From: Dermacentor variabilis
Taxonomy: Eukaryota; Arthropoda; Arachnida; Ixodida; Ixodidae
NCBI RefSeq assembly: GCF_050947875.1
Contig: NC_134568.1
Location: 199,740,258-199,804,257 of the forward strand
Reading direction: 5' to 3'
DNA: 64,000 nucleotides
Made by a program: the position numbers and the translations under genes. Below, piece by piece: positions 21,530 to 33,724 of this stretch; the stretch's first letter is position 1, and every line of letters starts with the position of its first letter. The notes below the pieces were generated by a model. The model did no database searches. It was not told the origin of the DNA and saw nothing but the letters and a program-made list of their open reading frames with translations.

Positions 21530-21870
21530 TCCAGTATTTCTACAATTCACAGACCGGCCGCGGCGTCCGCCATTTGCGCACGCCAGCGCATGCGTGTCTC
21601 GGGGGCCACGGGGCGGTTCGATCGCCCGATTACTTGCAATACCTCCAGCTGGCGCTCGCCTCCGCCGCATCGCGGGTCATGCAAGAGGCCACCTTTCTAC
21701 CACAAAGCCTGCCTTCGTGCACAGCGTTCGTGGCCAGCGTTTCCCGGTAAACATTACGGTTACATACGCTCCACTTGCCGGGAAGCATGAGAAGCATGCA
21801 GTCGGAGATCTTTGAATGCCATCATGCTCCACTCTTAAAGGCGAAGCTTAAACGTCTTCCAAATTTTCTC
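21530..21870 (+). repeat. Dispersed GC-rich repeat, copy 1
   Basis: CACAGCGTTCGTGGCCAGCG, GGTAAACATTACGGTTACAT and CTTAAAGGCGAAGCTTAAAC recur as reverse complements at 33725-34045 with roughly 80% agreement by eye. The two copies are in opposite orientation. Family unknown to me. Confidence 0.7.
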
Positions 21871-22779
21871 CCTTGCAGACACAAGGCTGAGCCCCCAATG
21901 TCGGCCCACCCATCCCCCTAGCCCCCTATGCTTTCACTCGCGCATACACGATCGCCTAAACTGTCCGTATAATTGCCATCGCAACAATATAAGAGTATCC
22001 GGCAAATGAAGAGTCCCGTGGCCCATTACTTTCCGCAAAAGAAGTAAAAAATCGAACTTTCACCATGCCACAATTTGCTGCGCCGCAACAATGTCCTTTG
22101 TTTTCTTTTGTGGGGCGGGGGCACCGAAATGAAAAAAAAAACACAAAGGAAAGCATGTTGGCCACAATAGAATGCCTACTTTAGGCACCTAATGTGGCTA
22201 CCGAATGAATATTGAGGAAAACGTGAGACGCCTGGTTCACAGAGACCCGTACACATAATGCTCAGTATCCTGCACTGGCTAGACAAAAGACTTTCCGGAG
22301 AGGTTGCAATAACATCGAAGTGAACGTGATGCCCTCAAGCGAACGCGTTGCATTCCGTCAAGTCCCCACAGTGATGGCGGCGAGCGACCATTGTTTCTTT
22401 TTCTCATCTGTTAGCCAGAAAGCGTCCAAAAGTGCGCCGCGTGGTTGTCAGGACAACACGTGCAAAACGCATGACCTGTGGCTGGCTCTAGCAGCCCGCA
22501 GTTACTGAGAACAAGAAAATTGAAGAGGCTCAATGAGTCCTCGTGAATAAAAGTCAAAGTAGAAAAAATAAATAGAAAGCGTAGTTACCTTTGCTGGCTT
22601 TAGTGCCTTGCCGTGGGTGCTTTGGCGCAAGGGAAAACATGTTGATATTCACACATGATGGCACAAATGAACCACCACAATGCTTCGTCTATCTCATCGG
22701 ACCTCGCTGTATGCTTTGCCAACTTGTCGGATAGTGTGTTGATTTGGCTTGTCTCGTATGGTCTGATGTACGACTTTAG

Positions 22780-22937
22780 AAAAGTCAATGCACCTTTGGC
22801 ATCAAATGTTTATTAGAACATTAAACCCACAAAGTTTCGGAATTGAAAATCTAAAGCACATTTTGGAAATGTCAATGCACCTTTTGCATCAAAAGTTTAC
22901 GAGAACATTATGCCCATAAAGTTTCGAAATTGAAATC
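22780..22937. repeat. Tandem duplication, two ~72 bp units
   Basis: Unit 1 is 22780-22851 and unit 2 is 22866-22937, each with GTCAATGCACCTTT, GGCATCAAA or TGCATCAAA, GAACATTA and AAAGTTTCG in the same order. About 85% alike. Confidence 0.75.
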
Positions 22938-23217
22938 CATGTGCTCCGTATATTCTGCGGCCTCCGTGACATGCCGCGACAAGTCCGCTTGCCATCAAAA
23001 CGCTCCTGAAACTGTGCTCGGATGGGGCTCCTTACGTTATGCGACCCCAGGTGCATGAGCGTTGCCACGAAATCCAGCCAGAGTTCACAATGTTCTTGCC
23101 GAAACGTCTTTTCGAGCATGAACAAGATCCCCCCCCCCATTCTAGACAAAACCCAGAATTATTTCCTGCACCGGGGTTGTTTTTGTGGGCGGTGCATGAC
23201 AGCACAAAAATAATTCA

Positions 23218-23262
23218 GGGGGGGTCTTAAGCCCCCCCCCCCGTCTACGCCCCTGACTACCA
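23218..23262. repeat. poly(C)...GTCTACGCCCCTG repeat end
   Basis: GGGGGGTCTTAAG runs into a C tract and ends in GTCTACGCCCCTG. The inverse phrase GGCGTAGCC with a poly(G) tract is a common outer end of DNA elements in animals. It abuts the start of the RTE-like LINE remnant. A similar inverted phrase is at 19066-19116. Confidence 0.5.
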
Positions 23263-25215
23263 GATAAGAAGCAGTTCGGAGTAGGATTCCTAAGCCATAA
23301 GGACATAGCGGGCAACAATGACAAATTCCACAGCATTAATGAGAGGGTACCAGTAGTCGTGATAAAGCTGACTAGGAGGTATAGAATAAAGGTATGACAA
23401 ACCTCAGCTCCAAACTCCAGCCGCGATGATGAAATAGAACAGTTTTATGAAGATCTTGAATTAGTGATGCGAAAAGTGTAAACTCAGTATGCTGTAGTAA
23501 TGGGAGACTTCAATGCAAAAGTAGGGAAAAAGCAGGCTGGTGAACTAGCAATTGGCAACTATGGCATAGATTCTAGGAACATTTGAGGGGAGATGTTGGT
23601 AGAATTGGCAGAAAGGAATAAGCTGCGAGTAATGAACACCTTCTTCAGGAAGCGTAGAAAAAGAAAGTGGACCTGGAAAAGCCCTAATGGTGAAACAAGA
23701 AATGAAATTGATTTCATACTTTCTGCCGACCCCAGCATAGTGCAGGATATAGAAGTGTTAGGTAGCGTAAAGAGCAGTGATAAAAGGGTAGAGGGCTAGG
23801 ATTCACCTCAATTTGAAGAGAGAAAGAGTAAAATTGGTCAAGAAGAAACAGGCTTACCTAGATGCAGTAAGGGCAAAAGCAGACCAATTCAGGTTGGCAC
23901 TTGCAAACAAATATGGAGTCTTAGAACTGAGAGATGAAGATTACATAGAGGCAGTGAATGAAACCATAACTAGGCTGGCTAAACAAGTAGCAATTAAAGT
24001 GGGAGGTACGGCACCAAGGCAACCAGTAGGTAAGCACTCCCAAGTAACAAAAGACCTAATAAAGAAACGACAAAGAATGAAAGTTTCCAACTCAAGAGAT
24101 CGGACAGAATTTGCAGAACTGTCAAAACTAATCAACAAGGAGAAAATAAGGGATATTCGAAATTATAACGTCTGAAAGACTGAGGAAGCAGTAAAAAATG
24201 GATGCAGCCTGAAATCAGTGAGAAGGAAACTTGACATTGGACAAACTAAGATGTATGCACTAGAAGATAAGCAGGGTGATATCATCGCTATCTCGAAGAT
24301 ATAGTAAACGCAGCAGAAAAATTCTATACTGACCTGTACAGTACCCAAAGCAGCCACGATACCTCCATTCGAAGTAGTAATGAACAGATTACAGAGGCTC
24401 CTTCTGTAACTAACGATGAAGTTAGAAGGGCCTTGCAAGACATGAAATGGGGAAAAGCATCAGGAGAAGATGGAGTACCAGTCGATTTAATCAAATATGG
24501 AGGAGACAATGTTTGAAAAACTGGCGGCCCTTTATACGAACTGAAAAATTAAAAATTAAATTATGGGGTTTTACGTGGCAAAACCACTTTCTGATTACGA
24601 GGCACGCCGTAGAGGAGGACTCCGGAAATTTCGACCACCTGGGGTTCTTTAACGTGCACCTAAATCTAAGCACACGGGTGTTTTCGCATTTCGCCCCCCA
24701 TCGGAATGCGGCCGCCTTGGCCGGGATTCGATCCCGCGACCTCGTGCTCTTTATACGAACTGACTATTCATTTTAAGGGTCCCAGAAAACTGGAAGGATG
24801 CCACCATTATTATACTAATACTACCATTATACTAATCCACAAAAAGGGAGACGTTAGAGAATTGAAAAATTATAGGCCCATTAGCTTACTTCCATAATTA
24901 CATAAAATATTCACCAAGATAATCTCCAATAGAATAAGGAGAATACTGTACTTTAGAGTCAACCAAGGGAACAGGCAGGTTTCAGGAAGGGATACTCTAC
25001 AATGGGTCACATCCATGTCATCAATCAGGTAATCGAGAAATCCGCAGAGTACAATCAGCCTCTCTAGATGGCTTTCATAGATTATGCAAAGGCATTTCAT
25101 TCAGTAGAGATACCAGCAATCATGGAGGCATTCCGTAATCAAGGAGTACAGGGGCCATACGTTAATATCGTGGGAAATACCTACAAAGGATCCACAGCTA
25201 CCTTAATTCCCCGCA
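23263..25215 (+). pseudogene. RTE-like LINE remnant (endonuclease and partial reverse transcriptase)
   Basis: Endonuclease: VVMGDFNAKVG (~23499-23531), AERNKLRVMNTFF (~23605-23643), RKWTWKSPNGETRNEIDFIL (~23662-23721) and SSDKR (~23773-23787), where the usual SDH has lost its His. The linker is open at 23813-24175. RT: MKWGKASGEDGVPVDLIKYG (~24442-24501), then an inserted SINE, then HKKGDVRELKNYRPISLLP (~24839-24895), FIDYAKAFHSVE-like sequence (~25075-25110, with a stop in front) and loss of similarity near 25215 before the YADD box. Many stops and shifts. Assignment to the RTE clade rests on the endonuclease motifs. Confidence 0.8.
24545..24748 (-). mobile_element. SINE, Ruka-like, inserted into the RTE-like LINE
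   Basis: The same 15 bp (CTTTATACGAACTGA) stands at 24530-24544 and 24749-24763: a perfect target duplication. Read on the minus strand the SINE has GGATCGAATCCC-type box B sequence of a tRNA head (~24733-24722) but lacks box A, so it is slightly 5'-truncated. The 3' end is an AATTT-rich tail at 24545-24563. The perfect duplication indicates a fairly young insertion into an already placed LINE. Confidence 0.93.
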
Positions 25216-25599
25216 AGTATGAAAATTTATGTACATCATAAAGAGCAGAGGCAACAACGGGCAACCCTGGCGAAAGTCTATCTATATAAGCTATGACGTC
25301 ACCACTTAGACCAATTCCCATTGCTATCTATACTTTATCACTCCCATATATACAATTCCTTTAGTAGACTTGTTTTCTTCCCACAGACCTCCATCTTAAT
25401 AGAAATATTCCACAAAATGTCTGTTTACATATATTGTATGCACCACTAATATATATCGAGAAAAGCGCATTATAAATGTTTATTATCTGATCTCCATGGC
25501 TATTTCTATAGACGTTGTGATTGTAAAGAGGTTATGATCTATGCACATGTACCTACCAACACATCCCTGCAAAGTTTTGTCACAATTGAACAAGTTCTT

Positions 25600-27420
25600 T
25601 TTCACTGGCACTCCCGCTTGCGTGTTTCTATTTACGCCCAAGCACAGCGCTCGATCGCTGCGCCGCCATGCGCTGCTCGCGTGTACCACGTTTCTAGGTA
25701 CTTCTTCCCCAAAGCTTCACGGCGAGCGCCCTAGATCCTTGTAGGTACTTGGTGGGCCTAGGGAGATGTTGTGCCTGGGCGCACAATCTGCTCACCCAGC
25801 TGTCGCTAAGAGAAAATAGGTGTTTCAAAACAAGCCGCCTATAGGCTGCTTCGAAATAAGAGTTGCGTGCGGACGCTCAGTTTGGATAAGCGGATAAAGG
25901 GATGTGATAAGAAGTTGGTTGTGGTGTGCGAGGCGCTTCGATCTACAAAAGCTGGAATAATCGTGGGGCATGGAGGGTTTCTCGCACCACGAGTCACATC
26001 ATCGCTGCGCTCAAGCTTCCTTATTGATATCACTATCGCTCTTCCAGCAGAAACAATAGCAGTGCGCTGGCGCCATACACGACGCATATTAAACGACCAG
26101 GAACAACAACAACAAAAAATCTCGCAGAAACTCCTCTGGGAGTTAGACTATGCGTAAGCATTGTGCCACTAGCTCACCTCCGCGCAGCCCGGTGTCACTA
26201 CCAATGTTATGTAACTTGATTAGGCCATTACTAACGACAGCTGAGTGGCGACACGAACTAGTGCCGACGGCGGCGCAAGGAGCATTGATGACGCAAGCAA
26301 TTAAAGTACTGCAGGTGGAGGCCCGAGGTGCGCTGATGACCGTTCCGATCATTTTATAAGCCGTTATCCCTCTTCAGCGGATTATTCATCCGCGTGACAC
26401 CATTGGATTGGTGACACCAGGGTGGTTTGGGCGGATTGCCGGATGGGCGGGAGCAACGTGAGCGGCCGGCGCGATGCAGCCGCCTTGGTGACGTAGAGCT
26501 CAACCAGACAAACACAGAGCTAAAATTGCAGTAAGCTACTATATTCTGCTTCGGTGCCGGTGCAAATTTTTGGCAGTGGCATAATTGTCCACACGATTAC
26601 CCTGCTGTGCAAAATTTACACCAGCAGATAAGCAGAATATAGCAATTGGCTCCGTGTTTGTGTGATTGAGCTTTGCGCCAACAGCTGGCGCCACCAATCT
26701 GGCCTGCTGACGTTTACGCCCCCGTTCACCTGGCAAACCGCCCGCGCTTTACGGAATACGGGGCGCCCTAAAATTCTTTATTATTGAGCCATGAATGTAC
26801 TAAGGCGGCGGCTTATGTCAATGCCGCGTGGGACGCAGCTTGAAAGCGATCTGCGATACCCACAAAACAGTGCCAACAGCTCATAGCTTCGCGCGCTGTG
26901 TTCTTGCCGCTTACATAGTCTTGAAGAGACGCGGGTCCGCTTAACTTCAAAGCGATCTGCGAAAGTTACAGAATGAGACGTTAACTGAGAGCAACGCCAG
27001 CCCTGTGTTTTCGCCGCTTCATTTCCGTTGAAGCGGAAGGCAGCGCAAAGGCAAATTCGTTCGCTACTGCGGGCGCTATATCGAAAGCGGTCGTCTTATC
27101 ACGGGACGGACGAAGGGACGGTTTTCTCTTTGGGTAAGCATACAATTGCTTAAGCATTCAGAATTAAAATTAACCTACGCCGCCTAAACTCTGCGAATGC
27201 GGGCTGGCCCGAACACACTGCGCGCCCTGGCACAGCCAGGGACGCAAAACCCAATACATCTAGGGCGCGTACCATAGCGCTTCGGCGAAAAAGTACCTAG
27301 AGATGTAGTACGTGCGGGCGGCGCATGGCGGCGCAGCGATCGAGCGCTGGGCTTGGGCGTAAATAGAAACACGCCTCCCCCTCCTCCCGCTTGCTGTGCA
27401 CACACTTTTTGCTTGCCAAC
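25600..27420. mobile_element. Element with long (~120-200 bp) terminal inverted repeats
   Basis: GTGTTTCTATTTACGCCCAA (25622-25641) and GCGCTCGATCGCTGCGCCGC (~25648-25667) recur as reverse complements at about 27375-27356 and 27349-27330. The match goes on inward through TCTAGGTACTT and GCGCCCTAGAT and more weakly to a GGGCGCRCA stretch. The interior (1.4 kb) has no recognised transposase. Long terminal repeats of this kind fit a fold-back or long-TIR DNA element; the superfamily is unknown and no target duplication could be fixed. Confidence 0.7.
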
Positions 27421-28690
27421 TGCAATAAAATTTCCTGTTGACTAAATTGGTTGAAAATGAGTATCATATATTATTGAAATGTGCTTGCTAAAGCTGCAGG
27501 TTTGGTAATACTCAAATTTTGTTGTTAACAGCTTTTAAAGCACTTCAGCTATCAATGCATGCACCTGGTGGTTAATGGATTAGACGTAAATCCCGACCAT
27601 TTATCGGAGATTTTCAGTGTACTGCGGATGCCACACCATCTCAAAGCTCATGCCGAGGAGCTGCGTTGATTCGCAATGTTTTGGGTTCTGTACTTTAGTG
27701 TTGAGCAGTAATGGCGGCGTTTTTGAAGACAAGGTCTTAGCTACGAGATCTTCGCTGACTTTACACGAGTTTGGCATGGGATATGGATATCTTGTAACCA
27801 GACCCAGAAAAAAAAATGGCCTTCTAGCGCATCCAGAGCTTCGTATGGAGTCACAAGAGTAAACAAAATGTAGGTCTCAATGAAACAAGAAACAAGAATT
27901 AGCTGCAGAGTAAGTAAAAATAACGGTACGGGCGTAAGTAGCGCCATTATAGTCGAAAATTAACCCTATCGCACTCTACCCCTGTAAAGGGTGCACTGCC
28001 ATAGATAAAGACATGTTGAGGCAAAGCCACCATAAGGCACACTTTTGTGTAAAGGAGCGAGTTCACGATCATGCGAGACAATGGTGTCAAAGGCAGCTTC
28101 AGAGGTGCCAACAAGATGTGAGAGTTAGTCGCAGAGTATGTAAAATTAACGGTACGGGTAATTAGCACCAATAGAGTAGTAAATTAACCACATTGCACTA
28201 TATGCTTCACTATCTCCTGGATCAGCCCTCCAGGCTTCTTGGTTAAAAAAAAAAAAAGTCACTTAAGAGTTGACACTAAAAAAGACAAGGTTGACGTAAA
28301 TTGAATGATATACGAAATGCGCAAATAATGAGCATTAATAGGGGTCAGAAAGAGACAGAATAGAGATATAATGAATAATTAATCATTGAATAATTTCATG
28401 ACTGAGTTGAACAACGTCAACCTTTTCTTCAGTTTCGGTATCAAAAAGTTATATTTTTTGCTAATTCTTCGTGAAGTGCCCACTACTATTTCAAATGTAA
28501 ATTATTCTATGGAGGCTGCTATATATGTGCGCTATCCGAAACTAGGCTGTTTATTTAAAAAAAAAAAAAGGCGGCGGAACCCATCTCACAATGTCTGTCG
28601 GCAGTAATGCATTGGATCAACATAGCGATACAATGTATTGCCACCGTCGAAACGAGTTATGTATGAGGCGTGTACTACAGCAAGATTCTT
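27421..28690. repeat. Intergenic with a 226 bp-spaced direct repeat
   Basis: GCAGAGTAAGTAAAAATAAC (27905) and GCAGAGTATGTAAAATTAAC (28131) start two ~75 bp related units, both containing ACGGTACGGG and AAATTAACC. Short A runs at 28243 and 28558. No gene seen. Confidence 0.55.
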
Positions 28691-30055
28691 CTTTCGCGCT
28701 TTCCTAAAAACATTCGGCACCATCTAGCGCCGCTGCCGTGAAGCCTGCGCGTGGTCTCCGAAATGCATGGCGCGCCGGTGCATTCGAACGCTGGGAAACA
28801 CCCCATGCGGCAACCGGACTCCACTCTCGCGCTTTTTTCTGGACCCGCTGCGCCAACTAGTGGCACTGCCGAGAAGTACACGCGCGGCCTCCGAGACGAT
28901 AAGCGTGGCACGCCGATGCCTGTGAACGCTGAGAATTGTTGCCTTGTTTGCAACACAGTCAATGGCACATACTCAGTGACCAAAGTTGGCGAGGAGTTAA
29001 TTGAAAAGTGGCACATTCCCAGTGCATTTGTGGCACAGCCTGCTAATGCGTCAGGTTGCTGTCCTTGAGGAACCCTTGTGATGTTGGTTTGATTCCACTC
29101 AGCACTGGATTCCCAACGGCGCATACTTAATTACTCAAGTTGGCGTCAGATACCTTCATTGAAGAGCGGCACTCGCCTACTGGCACATACCAAGTGACCC
29201 AAGTTGATATCAAAGAGGTTTACTGAAGACCACCACATACCGAGTGACACATACCCAGTGCTCCAATTCAGCATCAAAGAATATCTTTGAACAATGGTAC
29301 CTACCCAGTCTTGCATCTACAGTGACCCATGTCGGTGTGAAAGAGCTTCGTTGAGCACATATGTACACATTTCCACATATTCAGTGACCCAAGTTGGTCC
29401 CATGGTTGGTTTTTGAACCTTGTTATGTCAGCACAGCAGCCCGATGCGCTACCCATTTGACTACGAACTACCCATTTATCAAGGTAGGCAAGAAAACAGC
29501 TACAAACAGACAGATACATAGCCCCCAGAAAGTGCACGAAGTACCCGAAGATTGTGAACAAAAAAATTTTGACAGAGCTCAACTCGTGATGAATGTCGAG
29601 GTTAATGCGATTAGCATTGAAGTAATGTAGTGACACACCATATTGCCACTGCAGACATGCATTATGAACAACGAGTGTATGCAGCTGGGTTCCTCTCTCA
29701 CGCTTTTCCCACTAAACACGCTGCACCATATAGTGCCATCGCCACGAAATCTGTTTGGCACGTGCAAATGTATCGTCAGACAAGATTATCTGAGAATGTA
29801 TATGGTGTGGTCTCGATGCCGTCCCGCACTGGATAACTTTTTAATTTTTTTGTCATTGAAGAGCGGCACATACCCAGTGGCCCATACCAAGTGACCTAAG
29901 TTAGCGTGAAAGAGGCTAATTGAAGAGCGGCGCATACCCAGGAACACATAGCCAGTGGCCCAAGTTGGCCCGATGGTTAGTTTCGAGCACTGTTCCCTCA
30001 ACACAGCAGCCTGATGCTAAACTCAGTAGACCACGGACTAACCAGTGGCCCAAGT
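28690..30055 (+). repeat. Array of degenerate repeats (CAGTGRCCCAAGTTGG motif)
   Basis: The phrase CAGTGACCCAAGTTGG or close variants occurs around 29190, 29381, 29950 and 30043, often with GAAGAGCGGCACATACCCAG (29162, 29857, 29920). A second motif, CGCTTTTYYC...GCGCCA...TAGTGSCAYYGCCRMGAA, appears near 28697, 28832 and 29700. This looks like an old tandem array with insertions. No credible protein gene. Confidence 0.6.
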
Positions 30056-30066
30056 TGGTGAGATTT

Positions 30067-30289
30067 CTGGGGTTTTATGTGCCCAAACCACAGTCTGGTT
30101 ATGAGGCATGCTGTAGTGATAGGCTCCTAACTGAGACTACCTGGGATACTTGAATGTGCATCCAATGCACTGTACACAAGCGTTTTCACATTCTGCCCTG
30201 ATCAAAATGCAGCCACAGTGGCTAGGATTCAACATGTGACCTTGAGCTCAGTAGCGCAACACCATCGCCAAGCTGCTACTGCGGTGGGT
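30067..30289 (-). mobile_element. SINE, Ruka-like, near full length, old
   Basis: Full body plus tRNA-derived head at the high-coordinate end (GCGCAACACCATCGCCAAGC... on plus). Much diverged from the 24545 copy (GC to AT changes), so an older insertion. Confidence 0.8.
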
Positions 30290-33050
30290 CAAGGCTTTTT
30301 ATGATGCCAAAAATTTTGTTGTAGTTCACTTTTAAGAGCTTAACTATAAAAGTGCAATGGTGGAGATCTGTTTAAGTAATGTCAATGGGTGAGCCAATTG
30401 GATGCTAACTTGAATGGAATCCACAAAACAAAGGTGAAGACAAAAGAGAGAACCAAGCAAGATAGGTACTCACCGTAATCTCAGCTCCTGAAGATGTACG
30501 GTTAGGTTAACCTGAGTCAGCTGAAACTTAGGCCAAGACACGGGTGCATCGCAATGCATGGGTGAAAGTCTGTGCCTTTCACTTTTAATGTGGTAGTGTA
30601 TGCTATAAAAAGCCTTATGCACAAAGCAGCATATGGGCCAGTTGTGGGCATCTCAAATATTCTGTGAAAGGCTTTGAGAATGTAAGAGTATGACAAGCAG
30701 CAGCGATAGAATGGCTCGGATACATTAATTGCCACTTGCTAGAAGGTTGGAGGAGTGTGCACGCATGTGCGAGCTTTTACTCCGAAGCAATTCATGGTCA
30801 TGAACAATTGTCCAATGGCTGGCATCTATCAATGGTATCTACAACTTCATTGATTGGAGCAAAAGAGAGGGGACCTTTAAAGCTACAGGAGAGCGAGCTA
30901 CATATTATGCGAGATTGCAAGCTCCCTGCTGGATGCAGTGAATATTTGGCACACATCTTCAGGATGCAATTGTCTATAGATAGTAAATGCTTTGTTACCG
31001 TGTTGATAAAGTACTGCAGTGCTCCTTTCATGTTGTTTCACTGTATATGGAGAAAATTTTTTCTGCAGAGCTGTGGGAAAAAAAAACGAGAATTGCAAGT
31101 CAGTGCCATCTCTCTCGAGCATAAGAATATTCCCAAGCACGTACACACGATTAACTGACTGAATGCTATATGTTAGCCAAGTTATTTGTATCAAAGCCTT
31201 CAGTACTCATGTGCTCGCTTGCCAAGCAACTGAGATACTAAACGCATGAACTGTTCAATTTTGAATGTTTGGAAACATTGCAGTGCCTGCTTTGCATGCA
31301 CACTGAAAATGATTGAACATGCGTATGTGTTATAAGAGCACAAAATGCTCATACTTTTGTGTTCCTGTGTTAAAGATTGGCTTGACCGATGTTGCACCTT
31401 TATTGCATGGTCAGGCTTTCACAGTGTCAAGTTATTGGATGTGAATAGTCACTGCATGCACATGTGATGCATATTTTTACAGAGCATACTTAGTCAGCAT
31501 CTGTGACAGCACTCTTCTTCCACCTTGCGCTGCTTCCCTTATCCTTCCCGTATCCACACGAATGAGAAATCCATCCACCTGCTGCAAGGGGAGCACATCA
31601 CATGATGACATCATGCCTTTATAAGGCAGCATGATCTTGTTGAGCTCCCTGCAGAGTCGGGGGACTGTTTGTTCAAGTGCCACAAAAACCCACCCACTGC
31701 TGGTGTGGGACAAGCACCCAGCCTTTGCAGTGCATCTGCTCAACGGCAGCACTGCCTGCAGGGCAGGAGTGGAGCTTACCAGAAAAATCCCCCATATGAA
31801 CACTCCTTAAATTCACTTCACATACCCTAAATCTTCAATCTTTCTACTTTTTCTTCTACCTCAGCTCCACTTTGTATGGCATAGTTCAGGTGTTCTTTCA
31901 GTGAGTAAAGTATAGCACTTCGAAAGAACAAACAGTGATAAAACCAACCAACCGCAGCGGCAAGAATGTCAGTGTGCCTGATATAAAAGAAAAATCTTAA
32001 TGTTCACAAACATATTGACTTTTTATACTTCTAAATGACTACTATTTTAGGGGAGACATGGATCGAAAAATAATATTTTTCACTACATTTTTTTTATTTT
32101 GATAGCAAAATTATGCGACAACATTCTATTTTCCTGCATAAAAACATGGAATTGTCATCAATCCAAGCACTGCAAAAAAATGATCCTACTCAAGGTATGG
32201 TAGCTGGAGGGGCTTTATTTTTTTAATTCATACTCTACTGATGAGACAGAAGCACAGTTTTGCCCAGATGGAGAGCATTCCTCACAAGCGAGCACTAGCC
32301 CTGGCTTAGTCATTATGAGCTCATTCTCCACTTTTCACCAGTACTCAGGTGAGGGCTATGCTTCCTACATATGCGAGACTGACAAGCGGAAACCTGTTTT
32401 GCTGTATTCAGGGCAAACCCTAAAATGTGGCCGAGTCTCTCTATGCCCCAAAACAAGAATTGCTTCACACACTGTTGGTGAGGTGGTCACTCCTATAGCC
32501 ATAGTGTGGTTCAACAAAGGCTTTGAGGAGGTTCTACAGGAGTTCAGCATCCTTACAACTTGGGATTTGATCACTCTGAACAACCAGAGAGACCAGAGAA
32601 TGTTTCCAGAGACCAGAGAGTCTCTGGAAATAGACAACTGAGGCTAAATCTCGTCATTGCATGCAGTGTAGCAAAGAAAACTCTGCTCGATGAGTAAGCT
32701 CACAAGGCTTCCGAGGATGCCACCTATGCAGCAAGACAATTTTTGGGTTTTACACTTCTGAAAGGACTGGTCTGCATTGTGGTCAAATTTCATGCAAATT
32801 GATCATCTGCAATAATATTGAGCATGTTTAGATGCTTTGTTTTTCACTTCTTTCAATCTTATTACCACTTGTACACAAAATTCTTGTACTTAACATGACT
32901 CAAACTCGGCTAAATTTTGCTAGGACATGGACAAGGATGTGCAGAATGCAAGCATCTAGGCTTTACTGCAACTTGCACCAATTTTGGTCAAGTGCATTTT
33001 AGGAACCCAACCTTCAATGTTCAGAATAATTTAAAAATATGTAATTAGAT
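30290..33050. other. Intergenic, no gene recognised
   Basis: Open frames of about 100-140 codons (30736-31158 plus, 31477-31803 minus, 32315-32641 plus) have no domain that I recognise and no flanking splice pattern that I trust. Poly-A and T runs are frequent. Confidence 0.45.
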
Positions 33051-33257
33051 TCTAGTGTTTTATGTGAGGCAAGCCATAGTGGGGGACTCCAGATTAATTT
33101 CAACCACCTTGGGTTCTCTAACGTGCACCCAATGCACGGTACATAAGAATTTTTGCATTTTGCTCTGATCGAAATGCGACCGCCGTGACTAGGATTTGAT
33201 CCCGCATCCCTAGGCTTCGCAGTGCAACGCCATAGTCACTACGCCACCCATGGCAGG
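33051..33257 (-). mobile_element. SINE, Ruka-like
   Basis: Contains GGGGGACTCCAGATTAATTT, AACGTGCACCCAATGCACGG and, on the minus strand, the tRNA-like boxes (GGGATCAAATCC for box B). The second half matches the 41461 copy best. The family's conserved GGTTTTACGTGCCAAAACC end is partly deleted. Confidence 0.8.
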
Positions 33258-33724
33258 TTGTTTTCTTTAAATGATGATGCTAAATGAAATTACCTCTCGA
33301 GCTTGTTTGCAATGATTTACTTATGAGGAGAAATATAGTATTTTATAACAATCTGTTAAGCCTAATATGAAGCCCAAACCTTGCACAAGAGACCCTACTT
33401 TTCCCACCTCCAGGAGGTACAGAAAAATAACCAAATATGATATTGAGCAGCTAAAATCATATTTGAAAATAGGAGTAATAGCTATATTTAGTGTAAATTC
33501 CATCCAAATAGCTTCATTAATAATGAAAATAGCTCGCTGAGGTGCATCTTCCCTCAATTCACGGTAAATAGCACAAAGAGCGGCATATGAGATATTGTCC
33601 AGTCGCTGCACCAATTGCAAAAGCTAAAGGCTACTGGAGCCTGTGTGCTTCGAGCAAAGTACCAGTAAAATCCCTATAGCTACGCTGCTCTTCGGTCACT
33701 CCCAAACTATCACATACACTGAAA

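Noticed and set aside
30736..31158. 140-codon plus-strand ORF
   Set aside because: No recognised domain, AT-rich, overlaps equal ORFs on the other strand.
31477..31803. 108-codon minus-strand ORF as an exon
   Set aside because: Reads somewhat protein-like (RIREAAQGGRRVLSQML) but no family, no partner exon and no splice context that I could confirm.
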